From positions 23,488,213 to 23,552,212 of the forward strand of contig OZ234493.1 in the NCBI GenBank assembly GCA_965153455.1: a stretch of DNA of 64,000 nucleotides. Direction: 5' to 3'. The stretch comes from Sphagnum compactum. Taxonomy: Eukaryota; Bryophyta; Sphagnopsida; Sphagnales. Made by a program: the position numbers and the translations under genes. Within the stretch, counting starts at the first letter, position 1, and every line of letters starts with the position of its first letter. Under the pieces are notes generated by a model. That model worked only from the letters and a program-made list of their open reading frames with translations. It was not told where the DNA came from and did not search any database. Shown here piece by piece: positions 38,721 through 51,315 of the stretch.

Positions 38721-39375
38721 GTAGTGAGAGTTTTAAAACTAAAACTGGGGGTAGATCTGTGAAGTGTGACAATTGAAACTTTATTATGGATTGAGTTCAG
38801 AAATCCCATACCTAGGTTTGGAAACAAGCAAAAGTCATCAATGCTAGCTAGAGCAAAGTTTGGCTTTTGGGCAAAATTGGCAGGCAGTCATCTTGTCACA
38901 TGCCCAAGGGTTGTGGTTAAAGGTTGTGGTAAGTTTTGGCTCCTCACCTTCACTATGCATGTAGTGTGCCATGTTTGTATTCCCCAAGTGTGTTCAATAT
39001 TACTTGATAGTCAATGCTAGTGTGATTGGATTTATTTTAGATCAACCTAATCAAAGTAGAGATTGATGACCTAATCAGTATTAACTTGGATTTGGAAGGT
39101 GTGTATTGAAATTTTGTGCTCAATGATGAAAAAGAGCAAGTGCAACCTTTGATCTTATTGCTTCTTCTTGTTTGATACTCGCAATCACAAACTAGGCTTC
39201 CCTATTGCTTAATCTCAACCATGGAAACCTTTTGCATGTGTACAAGGGAATGTCTTTGCTCTTTCCCAGGTTTTTTGAGCCTAGCTTCTAGGTTTGTGGC
39301 ATTGTGGCATTTGTTGCATTACCCATTAGCTTGGTGTATTTAGTTATCTAATTGACAACCTTATTTAAATACTAG

Positions 39376-42300
39376 GAGGATGATGAAGCTACTTTGGAGG
39401 TAGATGAAGCTATGATAATTCAATATGAGAGGAAGGAGGAGTTTAATGCATTGCAACAAGAGAGTGAACTGCCACTAAATCAGCTCCTAAAGGATTACAA
39501 GATGGGGAAAGGTAATGAAATGCTCGTGTTTGTCCAACTAGCTATGTTCAGGTTGTTTGAACATTGCATAGTATTTGGAAGCCTAGTAGAGAGTGTAATC
39601 TAATAGCACTATGTTTGTCTGGGCCTTTCTGGCTTCTTCTCATCATGTATTTCACTGTAATTTTTTCTTCTGCTAAAGGCAACTGAATTTTCGTTGTTGT
39701 TCTATGGAGAAATTGTAGACTCATGTGTGGAAAGTTATTATACTATGTAGAGAGTGAGGGGGAAGATCAGGAATTGAGTGAAGGGGAAACAAATGAAAAG
39801 CAGGAGGACAATGAAGAGGATCAGGAGGAAGCTGATAAAGAGATGAATTTTGATGACAAAGAGGGGTTGCCAAAGGTAGTCAAAGCCATCATTCTTGAGC
39901 AGTCACAACATGGTACAGTACATGATGAAACTTCATAGGATGAAATTGAAAAGTTGACTAGATCTTCATGGAATACAAAGGACGGAACCATGCTGATATC
40001 AGAGATGGAGGATTCCAAAACATTGTTGGCAGTGTTAGATCTACAAAATGTGGCCTGGTTGCTGATGAACAAATAAAAGCTAGTGAAAAAGCCTCGGTTA
40101 TGATGGTGTAGGGACTAAAAAAGTCTCAATCTGTGCAACAAAATGACCTTGGAATGCCCCACACAAACAGAACAATCATTGGTCACTTTCTGAAAACAAT
40201 TTGATATAAGGCAGGTGGCAAGCTTGTAACTCTTATGGTTGATTGGGGGTTGACACCAGGGAAGATGTTAACTCAGCCTTGAATTAGAGGAGACCACAGA
40301 TATCACTATGTTGTTTGACTACTATGCTAGTAAAGTAAGGCATGGTGATAGATATGCAGGTATGGATTTTATGCATTTTGTGTTTCTTTTAGGCATATGT
40401 AGGTTTGGTCAATGAAAATCAAACTTTGATGGGGGTAGCAACAATTTCTATGTTGAACTCATGTTCATGAAAGTCAAATTTCAGGGTTCTTTGAACAATT
40501 TGTTACTTAAAACATTATTTCTTTAATAACTAGTGCAGGTTTGCTTGACATTTTATATTTAGCATGTTTTGTGTTGGCTTTAGGTTTAACTTTGTGATAC
40601 AGAAAGCTCCTATATACTTATAACCCTTGCTTTTTTAGTGGAAAAATTGTAGGGTACTCATTTAAGTTGTTCAAAACAAATACAACTATAGCTGGTGAAG
40701 GTCTGAGAGATGAAGAGTGTCTTTATAAGTAATCAACTTGTCTCTTGTAGGCACTTTGATTGAGATGAAGCCTTTTTACGAGCATGGTGTCACCTATCAC
40801 ATAGACACCACCTCCTTGCAACAATTTGATTGAGGCCATGCATGTCTTCTATAGGATGATGAGGACTAGTTCCCTGCAACTATGGTAGATGGGCACAAAG
40901 AGGTAAACTCCTGAAGCTACAACAACAACTAACACCGTTTTCCTCCATGAGTTGCAAAACAAGCAACTTACATATGTTATTATGGTTTGAGTGGCATTTT
41001 GTTGTTTGTTGCTTTTAGAGATTGAACTTGTAACTAGCACCTAGATAGTTACTTCATTTGTGACTTGTATTTTCCATTTGTTGAATGCATGGTGGCGTTG
41101 CCCATTTGTACACAATAGGCATCAATAGTTTTGTGATTGATTGTTTGTTGTCCTTAGCTAAATGGTCATGGGGATGATTGGTATAATGTTTGAAGGATGT
41201 AGAATTCAAATTGACAGTCAGTTAGTTAGGACGATGATGAAGGAACTATTGAAGAAGATGAACAATTGGTCGAGGATGATGTTAGTTCTCTAAACGAAGT
41301 CAGATTTGTTCATTTTTCAGGGTCTATTCAAAGCTCTAGATGAGTGATGTTCTGGATCAAAGTAACTGTTTTCAACTTTTGATTTCCAATTGGTTCTCTT
41401 TTAACTTGCTTTTGTTGGTATGTAAATTGATGATGTAAAATGTGAAAGTGAGATGACTTTGGAAGAGATTTTGGCAAGTATAAATCTGTGAGTAATTCCT
41501 CACAACATATTTCCTATTCTTAAAGCATGACAACATCATTGATCAGCAAAAGCTTCTTTGTTGGGAATTAGAGCTGGAATAGGGCACATTATGTTAATTG
41601 TGTCGAAGATTGTATTTAATCAAGTTTTGCAAAGTGTTCTTGAAACTAGTGGAATTTCTAAGTTATGTTAATTCACTTTTAGGTGTTTTTGTTGATTTAT
41701 TTGCTTGATATGCCAGTTGGCCAACGAAAACAATGAAGATGTAAGAGATTCACTTAAAGACTTGGGTGACATTCTTGAGGATCGATAAGACTGGACAAGT
41801 GAAGCTAGTATAAGGTTTAGGTTTTAGGGTTTTAGGGCTTAGGGCGGTGTAAGCATCAACCTTGTGGGTGTAGATAGTTGTTTTCTATGACAACGACTGG
41901 AACTCAACGATGGATCTATTGTAACCCTAGCCTTGGGCTCGCGACCAAGGCCAAGGCTTACAAAGTTGTGGGCCAAGAGTGAGCCCAAGAATCACATTTC
42001 ACGCTCCCGGGGATGCAAGAGAATGTGAGGGAATGAACCCCACACTCCCAAGTGAGCTCCCCACTTTGGGAGTTGGAGTCCTGATGGACTCCCGAATTTT
42101 CAGAGAGCGATTGCAGGTGTCAAAACCCATTGGATTGAAGAGTTCCTTATATCATTGGAAAGCTCTTGGAATGTAGATGTCTAAAATGGGCTCTCATGAC
42201 CAATTTTGATACTTAAAACATAAGTTATGGCCAAAAGAAGAGCCGAGAGTCAAATGCCAATTTGACTCTCGACCACTAAAAGTCAGGAATCTCCCCGATT

Positions 42301-43985
42301 TCCTTGCGTGCAGGTAGCGTATCACATACCGTTGGAAAGCTCTTGACAAGGCTACAACTTTGCTTTAGGCCTCACTTCAATTGGAGGTCTGCACACAAAG
42401 TTATGAGCCTCCAAAGTTACGAGAGTCCCAATTTTGGGAATTTTGGGACTCCCACTTGGGAATTTCGAGACTCCCACTTGGGAGTCTCGGGACAAAATGC
42501 CATTTGGGTGCTGGCCCCATGGCTAGGCATAGAGTATACTATAAGAGGGAAGGTGGTGGCTTCCCCCAAGTCTGGGTCGTGGTGAGCCTTGTGAGTCTGT
42601 GTTTGCCTGTGGCTCGTCCGTGCACCAAAAGCGCTAAAACTATGCATTAACCAATTTGTTATTTGGTTTGTGCAAGTCAGTGTGAATAATTGATGCTTGT
42701 CACTTTTCCTAGTCTCCATCCTGGAGTTTGCCTCTCTACCCCCAAAGTGTTACGAACTAGGGGGCGTGCTCCAACTCCTTACTCTTCCACTGTTTTCACC
42801 TTAAATTCACATTTGAGTCTATCAAAGAGCTTGGGAGCGCACCAGGATCAATAGGCACAGGATAGGTGTCATTGAATTGGCTACACACAAGAGGTCCACA
42901 TCTGTTGCCTAGCAAGTGAGAGTACCATTGAGGAAAACATATGGAATAAAGCAAACCAAAAGTGCATATTGGATGACTTGGTGATACAGAGTGGCAATTA
43001 CAACATAGAGTTTCTTAAGAACCTTGACCCAATGGATCTTTTCTCTAGGCTGAAGGGTGTGAAATTGGATGGAATTGATGGTAAAAGTCAAGGCACAACC
43101 TTGATTACAACCAAGGTTCCTATTCCTTCCATTGGATGACTTGAGCAAAGGGCACTTTCAGTTGTAGAGGTAGAAATTGCATTAAAAAATGCAGAGGATG
43201 AGGTAGATTATATGGTGATGAAGCAAGTTGAGTAAGAAGAAGCTACTGAAAACCAAGAATTTGCTGAAGAAGTTTTCATTGGAACTATAGATGATGAAGA
43301 TCTAGGTGATGAGGAAGGAGCAAGAAAATGAGTTTCCTCTCCTATGATGTTGGAAACTGAAGTGACGGGGGGCCTTAGAGCCTCATTAGTGGACCAACAG
43401 TTAGAAGAGGGTGATGCAACTCCTGTGGCTAAGGAGAGCACTCTTGTAAGCACATCTTTTATTCCTATTGATGTTGAAGAGGATATTGATATTCTAGTTA
43501 ATGTTCAACAGATGGCAGTAGTTGTAGTAATAGCAGGTTGTGAAAAAACTTCTTTTGAGGACCAACTTTGACTTGTGGAGTAATATGTAATGTGATTTCT
43601 TGAGCTTTGGGATCCATGAATGAATAATCTTGCCATTAAAACACAAGTGTTATTTTATTTTGCTTCAATCTACCTTCTAGATATTTGAAATGAATTTGTT
43701 GAGTACTGAAAAATTACCAACATTTCCCTTCCATAAGGATGGAGCTATAAATTTAAAGCACATAAACATCTTTCAAATTTTTGCAAGTTGCAAAGGCATT
43801 TTTCTTTGTGCATTTTTTGGCCAGGAATTTAAGTTCATGGACAAATTGTAAAAGCATTGGAAGCAATCTTACATTAGTTGCATTTGAGGAAAAGGAATGG
43901 GAATTAGATCAGTTGGAGAAATTAAAAGAGGAATAATAGGCAGAGATTGATGAGGATAGTGAACCATTATTTTATGAGAGTATTT
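39376..43985 (+). pseudogene. PIE1: SWR1-complex ATPase (PIE1-type) pseudogene fragments
   Basis: PIE1 is the Swi2/Snf2 ATPase that deposits histone H2A.Z in plants. Exon 39376-39511 keeps an ACTAG acceptor and a GTAATG donor and encodes the acidic linker DDEATLEVDEAM...ALQQESELPLNQLLKDY. A related DDEGTIEEDEQL lies at 41230. The helicase C-terminal end begins at 42858 (QDRCH, stop, IG.TQEVHI), then SESTIEEN, DDLVIQSGNYNIEFLKNLDP and ALKNAEDEVDY (to about 43250). The post-helicase region continues with SFEDQL at about 43553, FLELWDP (43596-43616) and FEEKEWELDQLEK to SEPLFYES (43883-43980). The SNF2 ATPase core is absent. Stops sit where Arg is expected (43569-71, 43581-83, 43593-95, 42873-75). 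The HSA and Myb-like regions were not seen. It is a non-processed copy, since splice borders remain. Confidence 0.87.
41850..42790 (+). mobile_element. LTR-like insertion inside the PIE1 pseudogene
   Basis: This block is richer in GC and CpG than its flanks and interrupts the PIE1 text. It contains a TATA-like ATACTATAAGAGGG at about 42536, a repeated TTGGAAAGCTCTTG (42157 and 42332), and near-palindromic GACTCCCACTTGGGA repeats (42425-42490). It might be a solo LTR or a fragment of one. I could not fix its exact ends or a target duplication. Confidence 0.4.
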
Positions 43986-46150
43986 CAGCTTTTTAATTGG
44001 GAACACAAAGCTCACCACCTTTTTCTGAGGCACCAAATGTAATTAGGTTGAATCTAACTTAGAAATTCAGTTATTTTATTTCCATGTTAAATTTCAATGA
44101 ATTTTAATATAAGAGTAATATGGTTTGCTTATCAAATAACTCTTAGCATTGGAAGAGTACTATTAAATGTAGGTGACAATTTGTAGTCCAACATTGGCTA
44201 GGTGACAATAGATGTGAAATTGAATTGTATGCATTAGGAGAATGATCTTAAGTTGTGTTGGGAACTCTGGATTTCCATTGAACTAATGCTAATTGAAAAT
44301 GTTTCGAAAACAATGATTTCTTGTGTTCAAGACATGTGGATTGTTGGAATGGTAAGCTCACCCTGGTTGAAAATGCTGGTCAATAGCATGCACGGAGGAG
44401 GTTGCCAACAAGAGCATGTGCCCAAATATGGGTAGTTGGACCTTCTTACATCACCTTCTTGGTGATTTTGAGGTGTTTTGTTGAGTTTGCCAAAACCCAA
44501 CATTCTTTGAGATTGTTGTGATGTAACATGATAGTTCATGATAGCACGTTAACATTGTTTTTTAACATCAATAGCAAAGAAACACTAATAATTTAGGTTG
44601 GTGGCCAACCAAGAAGAAGTTTAAGCAAGCTCAAACAATGTTCCTTGGGAAAACCATGTACATTTATTGGTACACATCAACATGTTTAGCCAAAAAATGT
44701 ATCATTTCAAATTTGGGAAGTACTTTCCACATCTTCCATCATTTTAGGTTCACTGTTTAGTGTTATTGTATTTTCTTATGCTCCAAAAATTTGAATTTAC
44801 TATAGAATGGGTTCAAATTGTCAATGTTCCTAAATGAACATTGGCCCTTGCACTGGAAACCCATAGGATCAAGGCTAGAAATGAATTTTAACACCTAAAT
44901 CCAACCCCAAAAGCACACATCAAAAGCAAACAATATACCCCATGGACATCATTTATCACACCCTAAATATAATCTTAATATAATTTTAATACAACTTTAA
45001 AGTATAATTAGTGTTAAAATTAACATAATATATTGTTAATATATGCACAATATACATTTAATACATGTCCAAAAAATACGTAAAACATAATTTTAGTATA
45101 CCCTAACTACCATCTAAATACACCTCTAATATGTTCCTAAACACCCTAGTATATATCAATTATATTGGTTCACATCATAGAAGTAACTAAAAAAGACTAA
45201 ATTTGTAATTAATTAGACATAAAAGCTTATTTGGGGATGAAATATTCAATAAGTTAGTCCATATGGATGGATGAATAATCTATTAATTGCAATGTAATTG
45301 CAACATAGTTGCAAAAATAATAATAAATTGATGGTAAGTAGTTGCAAAAATGACCAAACATAGTTGCAAATGACAATTAGTTACATGTAGTTGCAAATTG
45401 GATGGTGACATAATATAAGATTTCTTTTAGTGATTCAATACACATCCAATTTCCAAGCACTATTAGGGGAGTTCAACCCCAATTTGAAAAGAGATTTTGC
45501 CCATGTGCAATAACAGTGTGCCTACAACCATAATTTATCCCAACCCAACCTTAGAAAAAACTCCAACTTCAAATAACAATCCAAAAAACATCCCCAAGAA
45601 TTGAAAACCTAAAGCTACTTTTCTCCACTTAGTTTTATTCCATACCTACCAAACACACCTACATGCCACATAGACCTTTTAAGACATCAATCAAAATTGT
45701 TTTACCATGACTTGTTAATTTTTAAAAGCTTGTGCAATGTGTGATTCAACCAAAAAGATGACAAAATTTTATACTTGTAATCCAGCCTGCTTCATTAAAA
45801 GTTGGTCCAAAAAGAAAATTGGCCCATCAAAATGGGTGCGGCATAGAAAAAAATAACCGCCCCAAAAATAGGCCATTTGCTTTTAAACATTAAAATAATA
45901 TCGTGTTTTTGTGTTCTTCCATCGCATCATGGCCTTTTCATAAGGAAATTCTCATTATTGTAAAATTGTTGTGCATAAAAACGAATACACAAATCCAAGT
46001 GGCAAGTCAAGCAGTTTTTCAATTTATTTTTCCTGAATGTCATTATTGAGAAACAATGTTCATCTTCCATAGATTCGAAGACTTGAACATATTCAATCTC
46101 AACAACTTTATGAATTCTCTAAGCTTATGTTTGAAGATTGAAGTAAAACT
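43986..46150. other. AT-rich non-coding DNA
   Basis: No gene recognised. TAATATA-rich sequence lies at 44950-45150 and AGTTGCAAA motifs recur at 45290-45410. Confidence 0.4.
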
Positions 46151-46403
46151 GATCTTGGTCCATAATCAAGTGACAAGATTCACAAGAAAATCTTCCTTCA
46201 TGACTGCTTCACTATTTGCAATCAGTGTCATCTTTTTAAAAAAACATTGCACATCCAAAACATGGCCATCTAGGAGAGCTTTCATAATAACCCCTTCTTT
46301 TGTCACCTTGCAAGGCATAGAGTAGGCAGCCTTGATGATAGTCAAATGTTCATGGAAAACATCTTCAACATTATTGGGGTGATCAACCCAAAAATTAAGG
46401 TAG

Positions 46404-46624
46404 ATCACACCTAATGCCAACATAAGATCATGGTTTGGGAATCCTCCCTCCAACTCATGGACCAAAGACTTGGGTAGCATCTTCATAAATTGTTTTCACA
46501 TGAGCCAAGACCTTGGGAAAATTTGGCCTCAACACAGGTCTGAATCCCTTCTCACAAGACAACACTGATTCACAGAATATTTAGAACCAAAAAACCATGA
46601 TCTTATGTTGGCATTAGGTGTGAT
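46404..46624. repeat. 33-bp perfect inverted repeat in the hAT relic
   Basis: 46404-46436 (starting ATCACACCTAATGCC) is the exact reverse complement of 46592-46624. The left arm belongs to the transposase frame encoding LALGVI. The right arm is an inverted copy outside that frame, with a 155-bp loop between. Confidence 0.9.
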
Positions 46625-47530
46625 AACAAGGCAATCAGCTTCCTCACCATTTAGGTCTACACACCAATTCATTGGTCAATTTTGCTAATGAAAGTTTCAA
46701 GAGCCTTCAACTCATCAAATGCAGGTTGTCAAATTTGTTTTAAGGATCACTATAAAGCCAATAGAGCTTTAGTTGGTGGATATTCACTACATCAATAAAA
46801 TCACAAACAAATACATTGCGAGATTGTGCAAACTTGATCAAAGTAGGCTCATAGTCCAAAAGTGGCAAAATGGCATGTAAACCAAAATTTAGTTTCAAGT
46901 CACAAAGGAGGTTCAAATTTTTAGTGGTAGTGTTGTTCCGCAAAGCATCATCATGCATCGTTGTAATGAAAGGCCGATATTGCTCCATCACACGTTTCAT
47001 GGGAAACAACATGCTGATCCATTTAATTTTCATGTTTTTCAATAATTTGTTTCCTTTTTCTACAACCACATCACACAAGCTTTGAAATTCAAGGAATGTT
47101 TTAGGTGAATGAAAGAAAAACCCATATAAAGTGTGCAAAAGGGCTTCCAATTGAACAACCAAACTTGTCTTTGATAAAACCACCATAATCAAGAACAAAA
47201 CAATGTACTCCCATTAGAAATGGAGCCACATTCTCTTTCATTTGTGTGTTGGCACTAGCTCTGGCACCTTGAAACACACTACTGCCATTGTAGACCATTG
47301 AAATGAGCTTGGCTCCCAATTGCTTAACATTCAAACCCCTAAATGTGACCATGGTAGTGAACATTGAATGAAAAATGTTCTCAGTTGTCCCCTACACACC
47401 CACCTTCTCCACACAAGCCAAAAGTGGAATTCATTTCCAACCTTGAACAACAAATAAATGCAAAGAAATCCAAGATGTATTATCTATTGCCGTAACCTCG
47501 TTAATGTTGACAAATATAAAATTTGCAGCA

Positions 47531-47696
47531 ACATCATTTTGAGTGGGTGCAGTTCATTAGTCCCCGTTCATTAGTCCCCCTTCACTAGACTAGTGAGTTC
47601 ACTATGTTCCCACTAGGTCTCGTTCATTATAACCAGTGAATTCACTCAAAATTCAGTGAAATCACTTGGCATATAGGGACACCTTTTGTTGTAGTG
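47531..47696. mobile_element. MITE, second copy of the 5547-5700 family
   Basis: It shares GTTCA(T/G)TAGTCCCC.TTCA, TTCACT(A/C)..CCCACTAGGTC and GACACCTTTTGTTGTA(G/A)TG with the 5547 copy. Its right end, reverse-complemented, is CACTACAACAAAAGGTG, a better CACTA match. The left end is damaged. It lies within the hAT relic, so it inserted after or during that element's decay. Confidence 0.65.
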
Positions 47697-48189
47697 TACT
47701 CATTCATGGATTAGTTATGCCCCACTTGTGTCTAATAGGCCAATGTTTTTTAGGAGTGTGTTTGACTTTAAACACAATGAAGACGTTTTTTAAACCTTCA
47801 AAATTTGTCATAGCTCAACCTCTAGATAGTAAATGGTAGATTAAAATAAAGTGGACAAGTTTTCTTTTTTTGTCTTGCAAAATTTCAGAAGTAATTAGAT
47901 CAAGAATAGAAGGATGCTCAGAAGTGGTGTAGATTTGTCCATTCAATGCATGTTGGCATTTATTGAAATAGAAAACACCTACTTCCACCCTTGGACCAAT
48001 AATTTTGGATTTGTGGTGACCTACATGTTTCAACAGGTTATTGAGTTTCAGAATAAGAAGCTTTTCCTCGCCTTCTACCTTTGAACAAACAACGTAACAT
48101 ACTTGATGCACATTACTTTTGCAGTTTACTATAAATTTTGCCCAGGGAAAACACGAGACCCACTTATTTTGAAAGTGTCGCACACCTTC

Positions 48190-50390
48190 ATGATTTCATA
48201 GTCTTTCATTGGGCTATCAGCAATTAGTTGCAACATGTTTGTATTGCAATAATCAAAGTACCATAACATTATTAAAAACATTAAATATCATTGAAGGACA
48301 AAACACATAGAAGTGCAACATCACTACATATGAAAAATAGTGACAAAAGGAGAAGTATGTGTGATTTATTGTGCTACAGAAAATATGGTAACTGATATTA
48401 TGACCAAAAGTTTGCCAAAACTCAAACATGTGAAGTTCACAATAGACCTTAGAATTAATCTAGATGATAACTTAGAAACAAAGAAAGAATAAACAAAGAT
48501 TGCATATAGTATCTTACCTTTGAAACATTAAGAATCTAATTGTTGAGCTACTCCAATTATTGATGATGTGAACTCCACTTGTAGAGCTTCTACACCTTGG
48601 TGTCCACAATGAAATCCTATGTAAAGAACTCCAGCAATAAGGCATTGTAGATTGATTATGACCTATCTAAGTGGGAGTGTAGGAAAAGTAGTTAGTCTAT
48701 AATCACTTTTGAAGTTAGTAGTTTCTTGAGATATGAACTATAATGACTCTTCGGAATGGATGTGAAGAAGTTAGGGTTTGAACAACTATGACCTTCAGAG
48801 GTTTGTCTCTGAAGTATGTAAACTTTGAGCTCGGGGGAGAAAAATCTTCTTCTTTGCAAAAGACGTTTCTATAGTTGGGAGGTGAGCTCCATTGTAATAA
48901 ACTCTCTTTGCTATTTCTAACATGTGTCAGGGTTTGGGAAAGGGGGTACTAGTGGGTATTTGAAAGAAACTATTGCCATTTCTTTTTGACGCTTAACTTT
49001 GTTTAATGTTCTTATCCCCTTTTAGGATAATCAAAAATTCAAAACATTGTCAAAAATTAAGGTAATTGATTTTGCAATGCATTTCAATATGCAATCCTTT
49101 GTGTTAATCTCCCAAAAAAGAGGGCATAGTGATAGGATATTGATACACCTTAACAAGTTAATTGGATCCAAAAATGTGATAACACATGGAGGTGAAGACT
49201 TTTCAAGAATGTGAACTTGAGGGAGTTTGATTAGTGTATATTGTGAGCTAAAATGGGGTGATGGTTCTGCAGCATTCCTTCTCTCACCCCTCCTGATCCA
49301 TTCAGCTTACACCCTGACCTGCTTCTTCCAACCATTTTGACCAAATTAGTCACCCTCGAAGAAGTCACAGGCATCTTACTCCCTACTTAGTCCAGCTTGA
49401 CGCCGTTCAGGTCCAAGCGCAGCATCTTCAGATTGTCAGCATACAGATACAGACAATGGCTCTTCAACACCATGCAACCCATAGACACCAAAGTTAATAA
49501 GATGCACAGCAAAATTCTTTCAGAGCCTCTCCAGCTTGGTATAGGTGCACTCACACAACTTGTATCATGTTGCACTTACACTCTGCCCAGAAAAATTAAA
49601 AGAACAGGTCGAAAAAATTGGCATCCTGTCTTGCTATTACCAAAAGTTCAAAAGGAAACACAAGTCCTACAGCCAGGTCCTACTTAGGCCCTAGATGCTC
49701 TCTGCCAAACTTTTCCTCCAACCCACCTGCTCTCCTCTTTTCACAAACAGTTTTCACTTCAAACATCCCTACATAGAAAATTTAGAAGATTCCAGAACCC
49801 AAAAGTTAAGAGGCCATGCAAAATTGTGGCCTACGCCTTCAATAGCCACTGAATAAGTCATCAAAGCATGTCCTAACACCAGCGCTAAAATGCAGGCCTT
49901 TTTCATATTAGTTTACCCCTCAATAAATGCATCTTCACAACTCCAGCATCTCAAACAGACATACATACCCATACATCTCTAACACATCAGACACAATGGT
50001 CTGCATCTTCCTTGGTTGTCACAACATAATCCTTGATCAAAAGTGAAGTCCTTGTACCTTTTTGTATGAGCAATTACAACCTCATAGTGCAATAGTGGTT
50101 CAATGAATCATTGTACTCTAATGCACTTCTGATGACCATTGGTGTTCCATGGTGCATATTTGGCCCTTTCATGGACATTAGATAAATGATGATGTGAGCA
50201 GACAGTACTAGAAGTCAGGTTCCGGTTAGAATCCATCACCTCTTATAGGGTTGGAATTTTCAAGATTTGTGTTGTGAATGGTAATTGTGGATTGGGAGCG
50301 ATGACCCAATAATTGGCAGCAAATTTGACTACTTTAAAGGCGAGGGGTAATAAGGTTGGAATATCTTAAGAGGTTGAGAAAAGCAAGGGT
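48190..50390. other. No recognisable gene
   Basis: Unassigned sequence. TACTAGTGGGTATTTGAAA at about 48947 resembles the left end of the element at 50395 and may be a truncated copy of it. Confidence 0.35.
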
Positions 50391-50394
50391 GGGG

Positions 50395-50667
50395 CACTGG
50401 TGGGCATTTGAAAAAAAAGTCAGAATCAAAGAACTGCCGGTTCTGGTTATTTCAAAACCCCAACGATTGGTTGAGTGTCCAAAGAATTGACAAAGAACCA
50501 GCAGTTTTTCAAGACAGCTATAATTTGACTGTTTCCAAGAATTTGAAAACCATGGTTAGATATCCAAACCAAGTATTTGATTTTCTGTGAAACACGATTA
50601 TCAACCCTAAGAACGGCCCTGATACAGCGTGGGGGTTTGGTCAGCTTCTAATAACTGCCCCACACTG
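50395..50667. mobile_element. Possible hAT-like MITE, ~273 bp
   Basis: The left end CACTGGTGGGCATTT and the reverse-complemented right end CAGTGTGGGGCAGTT match at most positions. No clear 8-bp target duplication was found. The open frame inside is probably incidental. Confidence 0.35.
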
Positions 50668-50956
50668 GTCACCACCATCCTCCACAACTTATGTGTGTTT
50701 GATTGGATATGAAAAAAGGATATGGATCCAACTGTTCTAGCTAAAGTTGAAGCTGCAAGTCAATAACATCAGAGAACCAGTGTGGATTTACAACCCCACT
50801 TTTAGGACTTAATGTGGTCTCACATCCTTACTCAGCCACTTAAAGGGTTTAATACAGAGTTATCTCCAGTGCCTGCCCATAACACCTTATATGAAGGAAG
50901 GTAGTTTGTTAGTTTTATTTTGTTTTGTTTGTACTTATGAGATTCACCAAATCAGG

Positions 50957-51315
50957 ATGCTTCAGATTGCGTTCTTGGTATCTTTGGAAAGCTTGGAAGG
51001 AGGGGTGGTTTCATGGTGTTTGAACTTGTGATGCAAAAGTTCTTGAATATTGATTGGGTTTTTCACTGAAAATAAAATCAAATCATAGCTGAAAATTTTG
51101 GAGGAATTGGAATGTGCCTTTGGTGTTGTTCAAAAGATCTTGATGAGCAGGATTTAATGGAATTTATTTGGTAAGGTTTGGATTCAGAATGTGGGAGGTA
51201 TTGATTTTTAAGTGATTTCTGCCGTTGAAATTCAAATAAATGCCAAAAACTAGGTTTTGGAAGGAAAAATCAGCTGAGGACATGGTAACACTTGGGGCAA
51301 CGGCACAGGCCACAC
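50957..51315 (-). mobile_element. Module B, inverted copy
   Basis: The reverse complement matches 32555-32945 almost base for base over long stretches (for example GGAGGAATTGGAATGTGC and TAGGTTTTGGAAGGAAAAA). Its end ACAGGCCACAC mirrors the GTGTGGCCTG start of the other copy. Confidence 0.8.

Larger units (their letters stand above)
46160..48183 (-). pseudogene. hAT-type transposase relic (ZNF862-like family)
   Basis: Four minus-strand blocks lie in family order. 48183-47815 has FQNKWVSCFPWAK, then CYVVCSK and LNNLLKHVGHHK (TTF/BED-like zinc finger part). 47364-47201 has LGAKLISMVYNGSSVFQG and APFLMGVHC. 47198-46740 has VQLEALLHTLYGFFFHSPKT, then GNKLLKNMKIKWISML and MKRVMEQY. 46486-46166 has LALGVIYLNFWV (hAT C-terminal dimerisation-type). 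The blocks are separated by frameshifts and stops, and a MITE sits between the first and second. The catalytic DDE residues cannot be aligned with confidence. It is a dead element copy. Terminal repeats were not located. Confidence 0.85.

Noticed and set aside
39720-40200. PIE1 helicase core
   Set aside because: The acidic frame here (ESEGEDQELSEGETNE) could be PIE1 linker, but no Snf2 motif (Walker A, DExH) follows.
41230-41292. Second complete copy of PIE1
   Set aside because: Only a short acidic motif is recognisable. It may be part of the same pseudogene's linker.
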